Assembly: GCF_000819765.1 (NCBI RefSeq)
Contig: NZ_CDBT01000017.1
Location: 113,695 to 153,916, forward strand
Direction of reading: 5' to 3'
Origin: Aeromonas bivalvium
GTDB taxonomy: Bacteria > Pseudomonadota > Gammaproteobacteria > Enterobacterales > Aeromonadaceae
DNA length: 40,222 nt
In this document: positions 1 to 10,253 of the stretch, piece after piece
Numbering within the stretch: position 1 is the stretch's first letter
Layout of the letters: every line of letters begins with the position of its first letter
The notes under the pieces: generated by a model
What the model was told of the DNA's origin: nothing
The model's database searches: none
The model's input: the letters and a program-made list of their open reading frames with translations, nothing else
Program-made: the position numbers and the translations under genes

Positions 1-403
1 CCGCCATGCCGAGCGCCGCGCCGATGGAGGTGCTGGAGTGGCCGACCGAGAGCACGTCATACTCGCTCTCGCCGCGCCAGGGGAAGGGGTGAAGGCCATC
101 CTTCTGGCGAATGCTCTGCATCCGCTCCCGCCGTCCGGTCAGGATCTTGTGGGGATAGGCCTGATGGCCCACGTCCCACACCAGCCGATCGAACGGGGTG
201 TTGTAGACGTAGTGCAGGGCGACCGTCAGCTCGACGGTGCCAAGGCCGGAGGCGAGATGGCCGCTGGAGCGGCTCACCGAGCGCAGCAAGTACTCACGTA
301 ACTCGTTGCACAGGACGGGCAGTCTCTCCTTGGGCAGGGATCTCAACTCAACCGGGGTGTCAGCGAGGGCCAGGTTGGGGAACTTGCTTATATCAACGCT
401 CAT
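1..403 (-). CDS. dxs: 1-deoxy-D-xylulose-5-phosphate synthase, N-terminal part (runs off left edge)
   Basis: Thiamine-diphosphate enzyme that condenses pyruvate and glyceraldehyde-3-phosphate, the first step of the MEP isoprenoid pathway in the cytoplasm. About 134 N-terminal residues are present. The ATG at 403-401 opens [11 protein letters not shown], followed by typical family segments: [37 protein letters not shown] and the [16 protein letters not shown] stretch near the cut. The gene lies 21 bases downstream of the ispA stop on the same strand, so it is probably the last gene of an xseB-ispA-dxs operon feeding farnesyl diphosphate synthesis. The rest of the protein, including the thiamine-binding GDG region, is outside the window. 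Confidence 0.95.
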   Translation of the reverse strand, partial: MSVDISKFPNLALADTPVELRSLPKERLPVLCNELREYLLRSVSRSSGHLASGLGTVELTVALHYVYNTPFDRLVWDVGHQAYPHKILTGRRERMQSIRQKDGLHPFPWRGESEYDVLSVGHSSTSIGAALGMA

Positions 404-424
404 ATTGTTACTGTTATCCAGCGT

Positions 425-1315
425 TCAGTGGGTTCGCTCGATGATGTAATCGGCAAACGCTTCCAGAATATCGGTATTGTAGGGCAAAGGGCGCAGGGCT
501 GTTAAGGCTTTGCCGTGCAGTTCGCGAGCCAGCTCACGGGCCTGATCCAGGCCGAGCAGGGCCGGGTAGGTGCTCTTTTCCAGCGCCAGATCCGAACCCT
601 GTGGCTTGCCCAGGGTCGCGGTATCCCCCGTGATGTCGAGGATGTCGTCCTGCACCTGGAAGGCGAGTCCGATGGCGGCCGCATAGGCCTGCAGCGCACC
701 CAGGGTCTGCTCATCCATGTCGGCCTTGCACAGGGCGCCCAGGGTGACGGCACACTCGATGAGGGCCCCCGTCTTGTGGCGATGAACCTGTTCGAGTTCT
801 GCCAGGGTGATCTGGCGACCTTCTGCCTGCAGATCCAGCGCCTGGCCGCCGCACATGCCAAGGTAACCCGAGGCGCGGGCCAAAGTGCTCAGCATGCGCA
901 CCCGGTTGGCCATCAAGGTATCGGGCATGGGGTGATCGGCCATTATGCTGAATGCCAGGGTCTGCAGGGCGTCACCGGCCAGGATGGCAGTGCCCTCGTC
1001 GAACGCCTTGTGCACCGTCGGCTGGCCACGACGCAGGTCGTCGTCATCCATGGCGGGCAGGTCGTCATGGAGCAGAGAGTATGCGTGGATGCACTCCACG
1101 GCGGCGGCGGGGCCATCGAGCCTGTCCGTCTCGACTCCCAGCATCTCGCCGACGGCATAGACCAGGAAAGGACGTACTCGCTTGCCTCCCAATAACAGAC
1201 CATACTTCATGGCCTCGCGCAGCCGTGGCGCCATGGGGGGGAGGGCATCGAGCTGTTGTGACAGCCGATCATCGATACGCTGGCGATACAGGCGTGAGAA
1301 GCTATCCAGCGACAC
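425..1315 (-). CDS. ispA: Farnesyl diphosphate synthase (polyprenyl synthetase)
   Basis: Cytoplasmic prenyltransferase that builds geranyl and then farnesyl diphosphate from DMAPP and IPP. The 296-residue length is usual for IspA. The first aspartate-rich motif DDLPAMDDDDLRRG is at residues 84-97, the GGKRVRP substrate-binding segment at about 43-49, and the second aspartate-rich motif DDILD at 223-227. The start is GTG at 1315-1313, with AAGGAG about 9 bases upstream. The gene begins 3 bases after the xseB stop and is followed 21 bases later by dxs, the usual cotranscribed arrangement in Vibrio and Enterobacteria. Confidence 0.96.
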   Translation of the reverse strand: MSLDSFSRLYRQRIDDRLSQQLDALPPMAPRLREAMKYGLLLGGKRVRPFLVYAVGEMLGVETDRLDGPAAAVECIHAYSLLHDDLPAMDDDDLRRGQPTVHKAFDEGTAILAGDALQTLAFSIMADHPMPDTLMANRVRMLSTLARASGYLGMCGGQALDLQAEGRQITLAELEQVHRHKTGALIECAVTLGALCKADMDEQTLGALQAYAAAIGLAFQVQDDILDITGDTATLGKPQGSDLALEKSTYPALLGLDQARELARELHGKALTALRPLPYNTDILEAFADYIIERTH

Positions 1316-1318
1316 GGG

Positions 1319-1567
1319 TCAGGCTCCTTGCTCGGGTTGGAAAGGAACGGCCTGCTCGCCGTCATCGGCCTGGGTCAGCAGGATCTGGATCTTCTGCTCG
1401 GCCTGCTCCAGCTTCTGCTGGCCGGCGCGCACCAGATGAATACCTTGTTCGAACTGCTTGAGCGCCTCCTCGAGGGGGAGGGAGCCTTGTTCGAGTTGAT
1501 GAACTATGGTTTCCAGCTCTTCCAGAGTGGCATCAAAACTCAGTCGGTCGATTTTTTTACTGGCCAT
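1319..1567 (-). CDS. xseB: Exodeoxyribonuclease VII small subunit
   Basis: Small subunit of exonuclease VII, which degrades single-stranded DNA together with the large subunit XseA (not in this window). The product is 82 residues, close to the family norm of about 80. The FDATLEELETIV and LPLEEALKQFEQG segments match the XseB helical hairpin that packs on XseA. Two in-frame ATGs exist, at 1573 and 1567. GAGG directly abuts the first but lies 6 bases before the second, so 1567 is preferred. This is the first gene of the leftward xseB-ispA-dxs unit and is divergent from pomA. Confidence 0.93.
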   Translation of the reverse strand: MASKKIDRLSFDATLEELETIVHQLEQGSLPLEEALKQFEQGIHLVRAGQQKLEQAEQKIQILLTQADDGEQAVPFQPEQGA

Positions 1568-1645
1568 GTTCATCCTCGGGGATTGAAAAAACGGCTCATC
1601 TTAACATCGTCGCCCCTTGGGGGGGAGCGGGAAAGCGTCATTGCC

Positions 1646-1672
1646 TCAAACTCTGGCCGTGACGGCCGATAA
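1646..1672 (+). promoter_or_regulatory. Candidate sigma-28 (FliA) promoter for pomAB
   Basis: TCAAACTC at 1646-1653, an 11-base spacer, then GCCGATAA at 1665-1672. The -10 element is a perfect match to the FliA consensus GCCGATAA and the spacing equals the consensus TAAAGTTT-N11-GCCGATAA; the -35 element is partial. It lies 111 bases ahead of the pomA start, on the correct strand. Confidence 0.7.
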
Positions 1673-1783
1673 ATAAGCCGACCGGGGTCAAGTGCGCACT
1701 TTCGCGCTTGCCGCTTGGGAAGCAATAGCAGAAAATTCAATGAAATATGATGAATTCAAGAATCGGCTGACAGGAGTAGCGGC

Positions 1784-2542
1784 GTGGATCTAGGTAGTCT
1801 TATCGGCATAGTGCTGGGTTTTGGGGTGGTGATCTACGGCATGATCCTGGGGGGCTCCCTCAGCATGTTTGTCGACGTCCCCTCCATCTGCATCACCATC
1901 CTGGGCTCCATCTTCATCGCCATGATGAAGTTCAACGTTGGCCAGTTCTTCGGTGCGTTCAAGATCGCAGGCAAGGCCTTCATGCACAAGGGCGACAAGC
2001 TCGACGACCTGATCCAGAAGGCCGTCGAGCTGGCGGATGCGGCCCGCAAGGGGGGCTTCCTGGCCCTGGAGGCGGCGGAGATCCCCAACACCTTCATGAA
2101 GAAGGGAATAGACATGCTGGTGGATGGCCACGATGCCGAGGTGGTGCGCGCCGTCATGGAAAAAGACATGGAACTCACCTCGGAGCGACACGTCATGGCG
2201 ATCAAGGTGTTTCGCGCCCTCGGCGATCTCGGCCCCGCCATGGGGATGATAGGTACGCTCGTGGGGCTGGTAGCCATGCTGTCGAACATGAGCGATCCCA
2301 AGTCCATCGGGCCGGCCATGGCGGTCGCCTTGCTGACTACTCTCTATGGCGCCATCGAGGCCAACATGTTTGCCATTCCCATCGCCGACAAGCTGGAGCT
2401 GCGCAGTGGCGAGGAGCGCCTCTCCCGGGCCTTGATCCTGGATGCCATCATGGGCATTCAGGACGGTCAGAACCCTCGCGTGATCCAGTCCATGCTGCAA
2501 AATTACCTGAACCAATCCAAGCGCAATGACGGCGCCGAATAG
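1784..2542 (+). CDS. pomA: Sodium-type flagellar stator protein PomA
   Basis: MotA/PomA family subunit of the flagellar stator in the inner membrane. It forms the PomA-PomB ion channel and pushes on the rotor protein FliG. The product is 252 residues. The N-terminus MDLGSLIGIVLGFGVVIYGM and the LGGSLSMFVDVPSICI segment match Vibrio PomA, and the cytoplasmic loop carries the charged helix. The paired C-terminal membrane segments include LGDLGPAMGMIGTLVGLVAML (about 147-167) and PAMAVALLTTLYGAI. The start is GTG with AGGAG 8 bases upstream. pomB follows 8 bases after the stop. Sodium rather than proton coupling is inferred from similarity to Vibrio PomA. Confidence 0.95.
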   Translation: MDLGSLIGIVLGFGVVIYGMILGGSLSMFVDVPSICITILGSIFIAMMKFNVGQFFGAFKIAGKAFMHKGDKLDDLIQKAVELADAARKGGFLALEAAEIPNTFMKKGIDMLVDGHDAEVVRAVMEKDMELTSERHVMAIKVFRALGDLGPAMGMIGTLVGLVAMLSNMSDPKSIGPAMAVALLTTLYGAIEANMFAIPIADKLELRSGEERLSRALILDAIMGIQDGQNPRVIQSMLQNYLNQSKRNDGAE

Positions 2543-2550
2543 GAATAGCC

Positions 2551-3462
2551 ATGTCCAAATGCAAGTGTCCGCCGCCGGGCCTGCCCTCTTACATGGGAAC
2601 CTTTGCCGACCTGATGTCGCTGTTGATGTGCTTTTTCGTGCTGTTGCTCTCCTTTGCCGAGATGGACGTGCTCAAGTTCAAGCAGATTGCCGGCTCCATG
2701 AAGTACGCCTTCGGGGTGCAGAATCTGCTGGAGGTGAAGGATATTCCGAAGGGGACCTCCGTCATCGCCCAGGAGTTCAGGCCGGGACGGCCGGAGCCGA
2801 CGCCGATCGACACCATCATGCAGCAGACCATCGACATGACCCAGACCGAGCTGGAGTTCCAGCCAGGGGATGCCGATCAGGCCGGAGGCCAACAGAAGGA
2901 GGCGGGAGATCTGGCGGGGGGCAAGACCAGTGAACAGGCGAAGGAGGAGCAGCAGCAACAGCAGCAGGCCCAATCCAACGCCCTGGCGAAACAACTGGCG
3001 GAGCAGCTCAAGGATCAGATCCAGGACGGCGCCATCGAGATAGAATCTCTCGGCCAGCAGGTCATCATCCGCATCCGCGAGAAGGCCTCCTTCCCGGCGG
3101 GATCCGCGTTTTTGCAACCCCAGTTCTGGCCGGTGATCCGCAAGGTGGCCGGCTTGCTCAAGGATGTGCCGGGGGAGATCACCGTCTCCGGCCACACCGA
3201 TGATGTCGCGACCGAGAATGAACTGTTTCGCTCCAACTGGGAGCTCTCCTCCCAGCGGGCGGTGGCGGTGGCCCATCAGATGATCAAGGTGGAAGGCTTC
3301 GACCAGAGCCGACTCGTGGTACAGGGCATGGCCGATTCCCAACCCTTGATGCCGAACGATTCGACCGAGCACCGTCGTGCCAACCGCAGGGTCGAGATCG
3401 CCATCATGCAGGGCAAGGCGAGCGTATCCGAGCCCATAGGGGTACCGAACGACTCGCAATAG
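2551..3462 (+). CDS. pomB: Sodium-type flagellar stator protein PomB
   Basis: Stator subunit with one membrane helix and a periplasmic peptidoglycan-binding domain. The product is 303 residues. The N-terminus has CKCPPPGLP, then the helix ADLMSLLMCFFVLLLSFAEM with ion-binding Asp20, equivalent to Asp24 of Vibrio PomB. The linker is rich in Glu and Gln (about 105-150, with a QQQQQQ run). The C-terminal OmpA/MotB domain shows SGHTDD, NWELSSQRAV and NRRVEIAIMQG. It is translated with pomA. The Vibrio-like helix and the FRPGRPEPTPID segment support a PomB-type rather than MotB-type protein. Confidence 0.95.
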   Translation: MSKCKCPPPGLPSYMGTFADLMSLLMCFFVLLLSFAEMDVLKFKQIAGSMKYAFGVQNLLEVKDIPKGTSVIAQEFRPGRPEPTPIDTIMQQTIDMTQTELEFQPGDADQAGGQQKEAGDLAGGKTSEQAKEEQQQQQQAQSNALAKQLAEQLKDQIQDGAIEIESLGQQVIIRIREKASFPAGSAFLQPQFWPVIRKVAGLLKDVPGEITVSGHTDDVATENELFRSNWELSSQRAVAVAHQMIKVEGFDQSRLVVQGMADSQPLMPNDSTEHRRANRRVEIAIMQGKASVSEPIGVPNDSQ

Positions 3463-3545
3463 ACGGAGCAGAGGAGGGGGGCGCATCGCGGGGGTACCAT
3501 GGATTTTCCCCCGGCTTCATATTAAGATGCCCCATCCGAACCGAT

Positions 3546-3582
3546 AGCTGCGGCTCTCCTTGATTGCCGCAGCTTCTCTTTA
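3546..3582 (+). promoter_or_regulatory. greA leader stem-loop followed by a T-rich run
   Basis: A perfect 9-bp inverted repeat, AGCTGCGGC (3546-3554) and GCCGCAGCT (3566-3574), has an 11-base loop and is followed by TCTCTTTATA. It ends about 20 bases before the greA start. The shape is that of an intrinsic terminator or attenuator in the 5' leader. Confidence 0.5.
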
Positions 3583-3604
3583 TAAAGCAACCCAGGTTTC
3601 GACT

Positions 3605-4081
3605 ATGAATCAAACTCCGATGACTGTGCGCGGCGCCGAGAAGCTGCGCAAAGAGCTCGATTATCTGAAGAGCGAGCTGCGTCCGCAGATTATCGAAGCG
3701 ATTGCAGATGCCCGTGAACATGGTGATCTGAAAGAGAACGCCGAGTACCATGCCGCCCGTGAGCAGCAAGGCTTTTGCGAAGGGCGCATCCAGGAGATTG
3801 AAGCCAAGCTCTCCAATGCCCAGGTCATAGATGTCACCAAGATCGCCAACAATGGCCGCGTCATTTTCGGCGCCACCGTCAATCTGCTCAAGTCCGAGAC
3901 GGAAGAAGAGGTGACCTATCGCATCGTGGGTGACGACGAGGCCGATATCAAACAGAACCTTATCTCGGTCAATTCCCCCATCGCCCGTGCGCTGATCGGC
4001 AAGGAGGTGGATGATGTGGCCATCGTCAAGACCCCGGCCGGTGACGTGGAATATGAAGTGCTGAGCGTCGACTACCTGTAA
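3605..4081 (+). CDS. greA: Transcription elongation factor GreA
   Basis: Rescues backtracked RNA polymerase by stimulating cleavage of the 3' end of the transcript through the secondary channel. The product is 158 residues, the same length as E. coli GreA. The N-terminal coiled coil contains the acidic tip in [20 protein letters not shown] (Asp and Glu at the hairpin tip). The C-terminal FKBP-like domain carries [20 protein letters not shown]. An upstream in-frame ATG at 3560 exists, but 3605 matches the family start ([14 protein letters not shown]). A strong hairpin follows the stop. Confidence 0.97.
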   Translation: MNQTPMTVRGAEKLRKELDYLKSELRPQIIEAIADAREHGDLKENAEYHAAREQQGFCEGRIQEIEAKLSNAQVIDVTKIANNGRVIFGATVNLLKSETEEEVTYRIVGDDEADIKQNLISVNSPIARALIGKEVDDVAIVKTPAGDVEYEVLSVDYL

Positions 4082-4097
4082 CGGGTGGCTGGCAACG

Positions 4098-4130
4098 AAG
4101 AGGGGAGCCCTGGCTCCCCTCTTGTCATTT
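4098..4130 (+). terminator. Terminator after greA
   Basis: AAGAGGGGAGCC (4098-4109) pairs with GGCTCCCCTCTT (4112-4123), followed by GTCATTTT. It lies between the greA stop and the stop of the convergent PilZ-like gene at 4138. The T run is interrupted, so strength is uncertain. Confidence 0.7.
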
Positions 4131-4137
4131 TCGGGCA

Positions 4138-4737
4138 TCAATCCTCGGGCGGAGCATACGCCTGGGTAAAGGTGCTCTGATGATGCTCGAACATCCAGCC
4201 CCGCAGCCGCTCCTGATCCGCCTCGCTCATCTGAAACTGGATTGCCCAGCCGATGACGGTCTGCCCCTTGCGTACTTCCCTGATGAGGATGCCGCTGAGG
4301 GGGAGAGGTGCCAGTGCATCGAGCAGCAGGCTGGCATGGAGGACATCTCCTCGCTTGAGGGTATCGGGCAGACACTGGACGATGAGGCCGTTGAGGGAGA
4401 GGCTGGTGACCGGGTAATCGCCCCCCTTCAGCTGCAGCGTCCCCTCCGTGGCCAGACGCCAGGCTCTGGGATGATCGTGGCTGAGTTCCTGAATGACGGG
4501 GGCGGCAATGCGAGGTTCGAGAAAGCCATCGTCCCCCTGGGTGAAATAGAGGGGGAAGCTGAGCTGATGCCCGGCGAAGCGTGCCTCGAGGGCGAGCATG
4601 TCCGCCCGTTGCAGCAGGCCGAGCAGGGGCGTATCCAGGTAGCCGCTCAGGGATTGCCCGGCGGCCGAGCCCTGGTCTTTCCCCAGCTCCCGCAACATGG
4701 TCAGTTCTTCGTCGGTGAGTATCTGCTGATGGTCCAT
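4138..4737 (-). CDS. PilZ-like domain protein
   Basis: About 199 residues, unnamed. The C-terminal half resembles a degenerate PilZ domain: RLATEGTLQLKGGDYPVTSLSLNGLIVQ (about 95-123), then a basic and hydrophobic strand region ending IGWAIQFQMSEADQERLRGW. The canonical RxxxR and D/NxSxxG c-di-GMP contacts are only partly visible, so nucleotide binding is uncertain. There is no signal peptide or membrane segment, so it is probably cytoplasmic. Candidate starts are TTG 4752, ATG 4746 and ATG 4737. The last has GGAA 9 bases upstream and is used here. It stands alone, convergent with greA. Confidence 0.6.
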   Translation of the reverse strand: MDHQQILTDEELTMLRELGKDQGSAAGQSLSGYLDTPLLGLLQRADMLALEARFAGHQLSFPLYFTQGDDGFLEPRIAAPVIQELSHDHPRAWRLATEGTLQLKGGDYPVTSLSLNGLIVQCLPDTLKRGDVLHASLLLDALAPLPLSGILIREVRKGQTVIGWAIQFQMSEADQERLRGWMFEHHQSTFTQAYAPPED

Positions 4738-4839
4738 GGTCGACATTTCCAAGTATTCATCGCAGGTTAAGGCCCTGACGACTACTTTGGCAAGCGACTT
4801 GGGAAGAGGGGAAACGGAAGGAGAGAGCGGCGCTCTCTC

Positions 4840-5136
4840 TTACTTGCGGGGCAGCTGGATCTTGGGTTCGTTGGCCTTGCGATAGATGGTCAGCACGTGG
4901 CCCATGCTCTGCACCTTGATGGCGCCGGTCTCACGGACGATGGCATCCATGACCAGCTGCTTCATTTCGCGATCTTCGGCGGCGACTTTCACCTTGATCA
5001 GCTCGTGATGAGCCAGAGCGAGGTCGATCTCGGCCAGTACGCCTTCGGTCAGGCCGTGTTGTCCCAGCAGGACGACCGGTTTCAGGCTGTGGGCCAGGCC
5101 CTTGAGGTACTGTTTCTGTTTGTTGTTGAGCGTCAT
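4840..5136 (-). CDS. yhbY: Ribosome assembly RNA-binding protein YhbY (CRM domain)
   Basis: Small CRM-domain protein that associates with pre-50S ribosomal particles. From ATG 5136 the product is 98 residues, close to E. coli YhbY (97). Family landmarks are NNKQKQYLKGLAHSLKPVVL, the GQHGLTEGVLAEID loop that replaces the GxxG motif, HHELIKVKV and the C-terminal KIQLPRK. An in-frame ATG at 5151 would add five residues but lacks a ribosome binding site. It is divergent from rlmE, as in E. coli, which fits a role in large-subunit assembly. Confidence 0.94.
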   Translation of the reverse strand: MTLNNKQKQYLKGLAHSLKPVVLLGQHGLTEGVLAEIDLALAHHELIKVKVAAEDREMKQLVMDAIVRETGAIKVQSMGHVLTIYRKANEPKIQLPRK

Positions 5137-5234
5137 GGCAAAATTCTTCATAAGTCAGGGTTGAAAGGGGCGTATTCTACCCCCACTTAGCCCTTAATAC
5201 TAATAACCCTTGTGGTTTTTTAAAGCCGATAACC

Positions 5235-5864
5235 ATGACCCAGAAAAAACGTTCCCCCAGTTCAACTCGCTGGTTGAAAGAGCATTTCGACGATCAATAT
5301 GTCAAGAAAGCCCAGAAACTTGGACTGAGATCCCGCGCCGTGTTCAAGATCGACGAAATCCAGGACAAGGACAAGCTGCTCAAGCCCGGCATGACGGTAG
5401 TGGATCTCGGTGCCGCCCCCGGTGGCTGGTCCCAGTTTGCCATCGATCAGGTCGGTGACAACGGTCGCGTCATCGCCTGCGATATTCTGCCGATGGATTC
5501 CATCGCCGGGGTCGATTTCCTGCAAGGGGACTTTCGGGAGGAAACTGTGCTGGCCGCACTGCTCGAGCGAGTGGGACCGAACAAGGTGGATGTGGTCATG
5601 TCGGACATGGCACCCAACATGAGCGGGACCCAGCAGGTGGATCAGGCGAGAGCCATGTATCTGGTTGAGCTGGCGCTGGACATGTGCAACCAGGTGCTGC
5701 GTACGAATGGCAGCTTCGTGGCCAAGGTGTTTCAGGGGGAGGGTTTTGATGCCTATCTCAATGAAATTAGACAACTTTTTACAGCAGTCAAGATACGCAA
5801 GCCGGACTCATCAAGAGCCCGCTCGCGCGAAGTGTACATTGTGGCTACCGGTTTTAAACTGTAG
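5235..5864 (+). CDS. rlmE: 23S rRNA (uridine-2552-2'-O) methyltransferase
   Basis: FtsJ/RrmJ methyltransferase that modifies U2552 in the A loop of 23S rRNA on the 50S particle, using S-adenosylmethionine. The product is 209 residues, the standard length. The SAM-binding motif GAAPGGW is at residues 59-65. The catalytic K-D-K-E set is visible as Lys38 (RAVFKID), Asp in [11 protein letters not shown], Lys in AKVFQG and Glu in REVYIVA. The gene ends 45 bases before ftsH; rlmE-ftsH is the usual operon and is heat-shock controlled in E. coli. Confidence 0.97.
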   Translation: MTQKKRSPSSTRWLKEHFDDQYVKKAQKLGLRSRAVFKIDEIQDKDKLLKPGMTVVDLGAAPGGWSQFAIDQVGDNGRVIACDILPMDSIAGVDFLQGDFREETVLAALLERVGPNKVDVVMSDMAPNMSGTQQVDQARAMYLVELALDMCNQVLRTNGSFVAKVFQGEGFDAYLNEIRQLFTAVKIRKPDSSRARSREVYIVATGFKL

Positions 5865-5909
5865 TACCCTACCTTTTAGCGTTAACTGTCAGTCTGCGAG
5901 GTTACTGAT

Positions 5910-7859
<1,950 letters not shown>

Positions 7860-7873
7860 GATAATTCACTCTC

Positions 7874-7901
7874 AAACCCCGGGCTTGCCCGGGGTTTTTT
7901 T
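7874..7901 (+). terminator. Rho-independent terminator after ftsH
   Basis: AAACCCCGGG (7874-7883) pairs with CCCGGGGTTT (7888-7897) around a CTTG loop and runs into seven Ts. It sits between ftsH and folP, so folP may rely on readthrough or a weak promoter. Confidence 0.92.
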
Positions 7902-7925
7902 CATTGATGCAAGATGGACCCTACC

Positions 7926-8771
7926 ATGCAGTTGACCAGCAAGGGGCTCAGCCTCTCCCTCGAACGTCCCCACGTCATGGGGATCCTCAATGTTACCCCG
8001 GACTCCTTCTCGGACGGCGGTCGTTTCCATCAGGTCGAACAGGCGCTCGCCCATGCCCGCCAGATGGTGGCCGATGGCGCCACCCTGATCGATGTGGGCG
8101 GGGAGTCGACCCGACCCGGTGCCCCGGATGTTGGCGAGCAGGAGGAGCTGGATCGTGTGGTGCCCGTGGTGGCGCGACTCGCCCGTGAGCTGGAGGTGAT
8201 GATTTCCCTCGATACCTCCAAGGCAGTGGTGATGCGCGAGGCCTGCGCCGCCGGCGGCCACCTCATCAACGATGTGCGGGCCTTGCAGGAACCGGGGGCG
8301 CTCGACGCCGCCGCTGCGGCGGGCGTCCCCGTTTGCCTGATGCACATGAAAGGGCAGCCGAGGACCATGCAGGTGGAGCCACACTACGACGACTTGCTGG
8401 GGGAGGTGAGAGCCTTCTTCGACGAGCGGATTGCCGCCTGCCTCGCGGCCGGCATCTCCCGCGAGCGGCTGTTGCTGGATCCTGGTTATGGCTTTGGCAA
8501 GACCGTGAACCACAATTACCAGTTGTTGGCCTGGCAGCAGAAGTTGCTCGATTACGGGATGCCGCTCTTGGTCGGCATGTCGCGAAAGTCTATGATAGGT
8601 CACCTGCTCGGCCGCAGTGTCGATGAGCGCCTCGCCGGCAGCCTGGCCTGTGCCCTCATCGGGATGCAGCATGGCGCCCGCATCATAAGGGTGCACGATG
8701 TGCGAGAGACCATGGATGCCCTGCGCGCCGGCTGGATGGTCATGACGGGACAAGATTTCATTTCCAGATAA
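7926..8771 (+). CDS. folP: Dihydropteroate synthase
   Basis: Joins 6-hydroxymethyl-dihydropterin diphosphate with p-aminobenzoate in folate synthesis; it is the target of sulfonamides. From ATG 7926 the product is 281 residues (E. coli 282). Motifs include MGILNVTPDSFSDGG (18-32), DVGGESTRPGA, SLDTSK, INDVRAL, DPGYGFGKT and GMSRKSMIG. An in-frame ATG at 7914 would add four residues, but alignment with E. coli FolP and GGA 7 bases upstream favour 7926. It lies between ftsH and glmM, as in E. coli. Confidence 0.96.
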   Translation: MQLTSKGLSLSLERPHVMGILNVTPDSFSDGGRFHQVEQALAHARQMVADGATLIDVGGESTRPGAPDVGEQEELDRVVPVVARLARELEVMISLDTSKAVVMREACAAGGHLINDVRALQEPGALDAAAAAGVPVCLMHMKGQPRTMQVEPHYDDLLGEVRAFFDERIAACLAAGISRERLLLDPGYGFGKTVNHNYQLLAWQQKLLDYGMPLLVGMSRKSMIGHLLGRSVDERLAGSLACALIGMQHGARIIRVHDVRETMDALRAGWMVMTGQDFISR

Positions 8772-8786
8772 CAACGAGAACAGACA

Positions 8787-10121
8787 ATGGCAAGAAAGTA
8801 TTTTGGCACCGATGGTGTCCGCGGCAAGGTGGGTGAATACCCGATCACTCCTGATTTTGTGATGAAGCTGGGCTGGGCCGCCGGCAAGGTGCTCTCCAAG
8901 AAAGGGACCAAGAAGGTGCTGATCGGCAAGGACACCCGCATCTCAGGTTACATGCTGGAGTCTGCACTGGAGGCGGGCCTCTCCGCCGCCGGGCTCAAGG
9001 CCATACTGATGGGCCCCATGCCCACCCCGGCGGTGGCGTATCTGACGCGCACCTTCCGCGCCGAGGCCGGCATCGTCATCAGCGCCTCCCATAACCCCTA
9101 TTACGACAACGGCATCAAGTTCTTCTCCGCCGACGGTACCAAGCTGCCCGATGAAGTGGAGCTCGCCATCGAGGCCGAGTTGGACAACGAGCTCAAGTGC
9201 GTGGAGTCCGCCGAGCTTGGTAAGGCCGTGCGCATCGAGGATGCCGCCGGGCGCTACATCGAGTTCTGCAAGAGCACCTTCCCCTCCAACTTGAGCCTGG
9301 AAGGCTTGAAAATGGTGGTGGACTGCGGCCATGGCGCCACCTATCACATTGCCCCGTCCGTCTTTCGCGAGCTGGGGGCCGAGGTGATCGCCATGGGTTG
9401 CAGCCCTGATGGTCTCAACATCAATGACGGTGTCGGCTCCACCGCTCCCGATGCCCTGGTGGCCAAGGTACTGGAGAGCAAGGCGGATCTGGGGATCGCC
9501 TTCGATGGTGACGGTGATCGCCTGGTGATGGTGGACAGCACAGGCTACATCATCGATGGTGACGAGATCCTCTACATCATCGCCCGCGATGCCCTGCGCA
9601 ACGGTCGCCTCAAGGGGGGCGTTGTCGGCACCCTGATGGCCAACATGGGCCTGGAGCTGGCACTGCAGACGCTCGGTATTCCGTTTGCCCGGGCCAAGGT
9701 GGGGGATCGCTACGTGCTGGAAATGCTCAACGAGAAAGGCTGGCGCATCGGTGGCGAGAACTCGGGCCATATCATCTGCCTGGATCAGACCACCACGGGG
9801 GATGGCATCGTCGCCGCCCTGCAGGTATTGACCGCCATGCGCAGCGCCGAGATGCCGCTGGCCAAGCTGCGTTCAGGTATGAGCAAGTTCCCCCAGATCC
9901 TGATCAATGTGCGTTTCTCAGAAGGGGAAGATCCCCTGACATCAGAGGCCGTGTTGACCGAGGTGGCCGCAGTGGAGCAGGAGCTGGCAGGCCGTGGTCG
10001 CGTCTTGCTGCGCAAGTCCGGAACCGAGCCGCTGATCCGGGTCATGGTGGAAGGGGAACATGAGGCCCAGGTGCGTGACATGGCAGAGCGTATCGCCCAA
10101 CGGGTAAAGTCGGCGTTTTAA
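8787..10121 (+). CDS. glmM: Phosphoglucosamine mutase
   Basis: Converts glucosamine-6-phosphate to glucosamine-1-phosphate for UDP-GlcNAc, peptidoglycan and lipopolysaccharide synthesis. The product is 444 residues, as expected. The phosphorylated serine is Ser101 in [12 protein letters not shown], the metal-binding loop is DGDGDR at 240-245, and the C-terminal phosphate-binding loop is [14 protein letters not shown]. It starts 15 bases after the folP stop and is probably cotranscribed with it. An inverted repeat follows the stop. Confidence 0.97.
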   Translation: MARKYFGTDGVRGKVGEYPITPDFVMKLGWAAGKVLSKKGTKKVLIGKDTRISGYMLESALEAGLSAAGLKAILMGPMPTPAVAYLTRTFRAEAGIVISASHNPYYDNGIKFFSADGTKLPDEVELAIEAELDNELKCVESAELGKAVRIEDAAGRYIEFCKSTFPSNLSLEGLKMVVDCGHGATYHIAPSVFRELGAEVIAMGCSPDGLNINDGVGSTAPDALVAKVLESKADLGIAFDGDGDRLVMVDSTGYIIDGDEILYIIARDALRNGRLKGGVVGTLMANMGLELALQTLGIPFARAKVGDRYVLEMLNEKGWRIGGENSGHIICLDQTTTGDGIVAALQVLTAMRSAEMPLAKLRSGMSKFPQILINVRFSEGEDPLTSEAVLTEVAAVEQELAGRGRVLLRKSGTEPLIRVMVEGEHEAQVRDMAERIAQRVKSAF

Positions 10122-10129
10122 TGAGCGAA

Positions 10130-10165
10130 CAGGGCGGTATTTATACCGCCCTGGTTGTATCTTGT
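10130..10165 (+). terminator. Hairpin after glmM, possible terminator
   Basis: CAGGGCGGTAT (10130-10140) and ATACCGCCCTG (10143-10153) form an 11-bp perfect inverted repeat, followed by GTTGTATCTTGTT. The T run is broken, so it may be only a partial terminator. Confidence 0.6.
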
Positions 10166-10195
10166 TCAAACGATTCAAAAAATCAAAAATAGCGC

Positions 10196-10224
10196 TTGTC
10201 AGTTCAATGTCCTCTGGATATTAT
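10196..10224 (+). promoter_or_regulatory. Sigma-70 promoter for tpiA-secG
   Basis: TTGTCA (10196-10201) and TATTAT (10219-10224) are separated by 17 bases and placed 30 bases before the tpiA ATG. Both hexamers match five of six consensus positions. Confidence 0.7.
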
Positions 10225-10253
10225 CTGCCTCGCTTTCGCAAGGGAGTTCGCCG

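Noticed and set aside
5225-5232. A second perfect GCCGATAA (sigma-28 -10 motif) before rlmE
   Set aside because: It lies 2 bases before the rlmE ATG, so transcription would start inside the gene. No TAAA element is at the needed distance upstream. Chance match.
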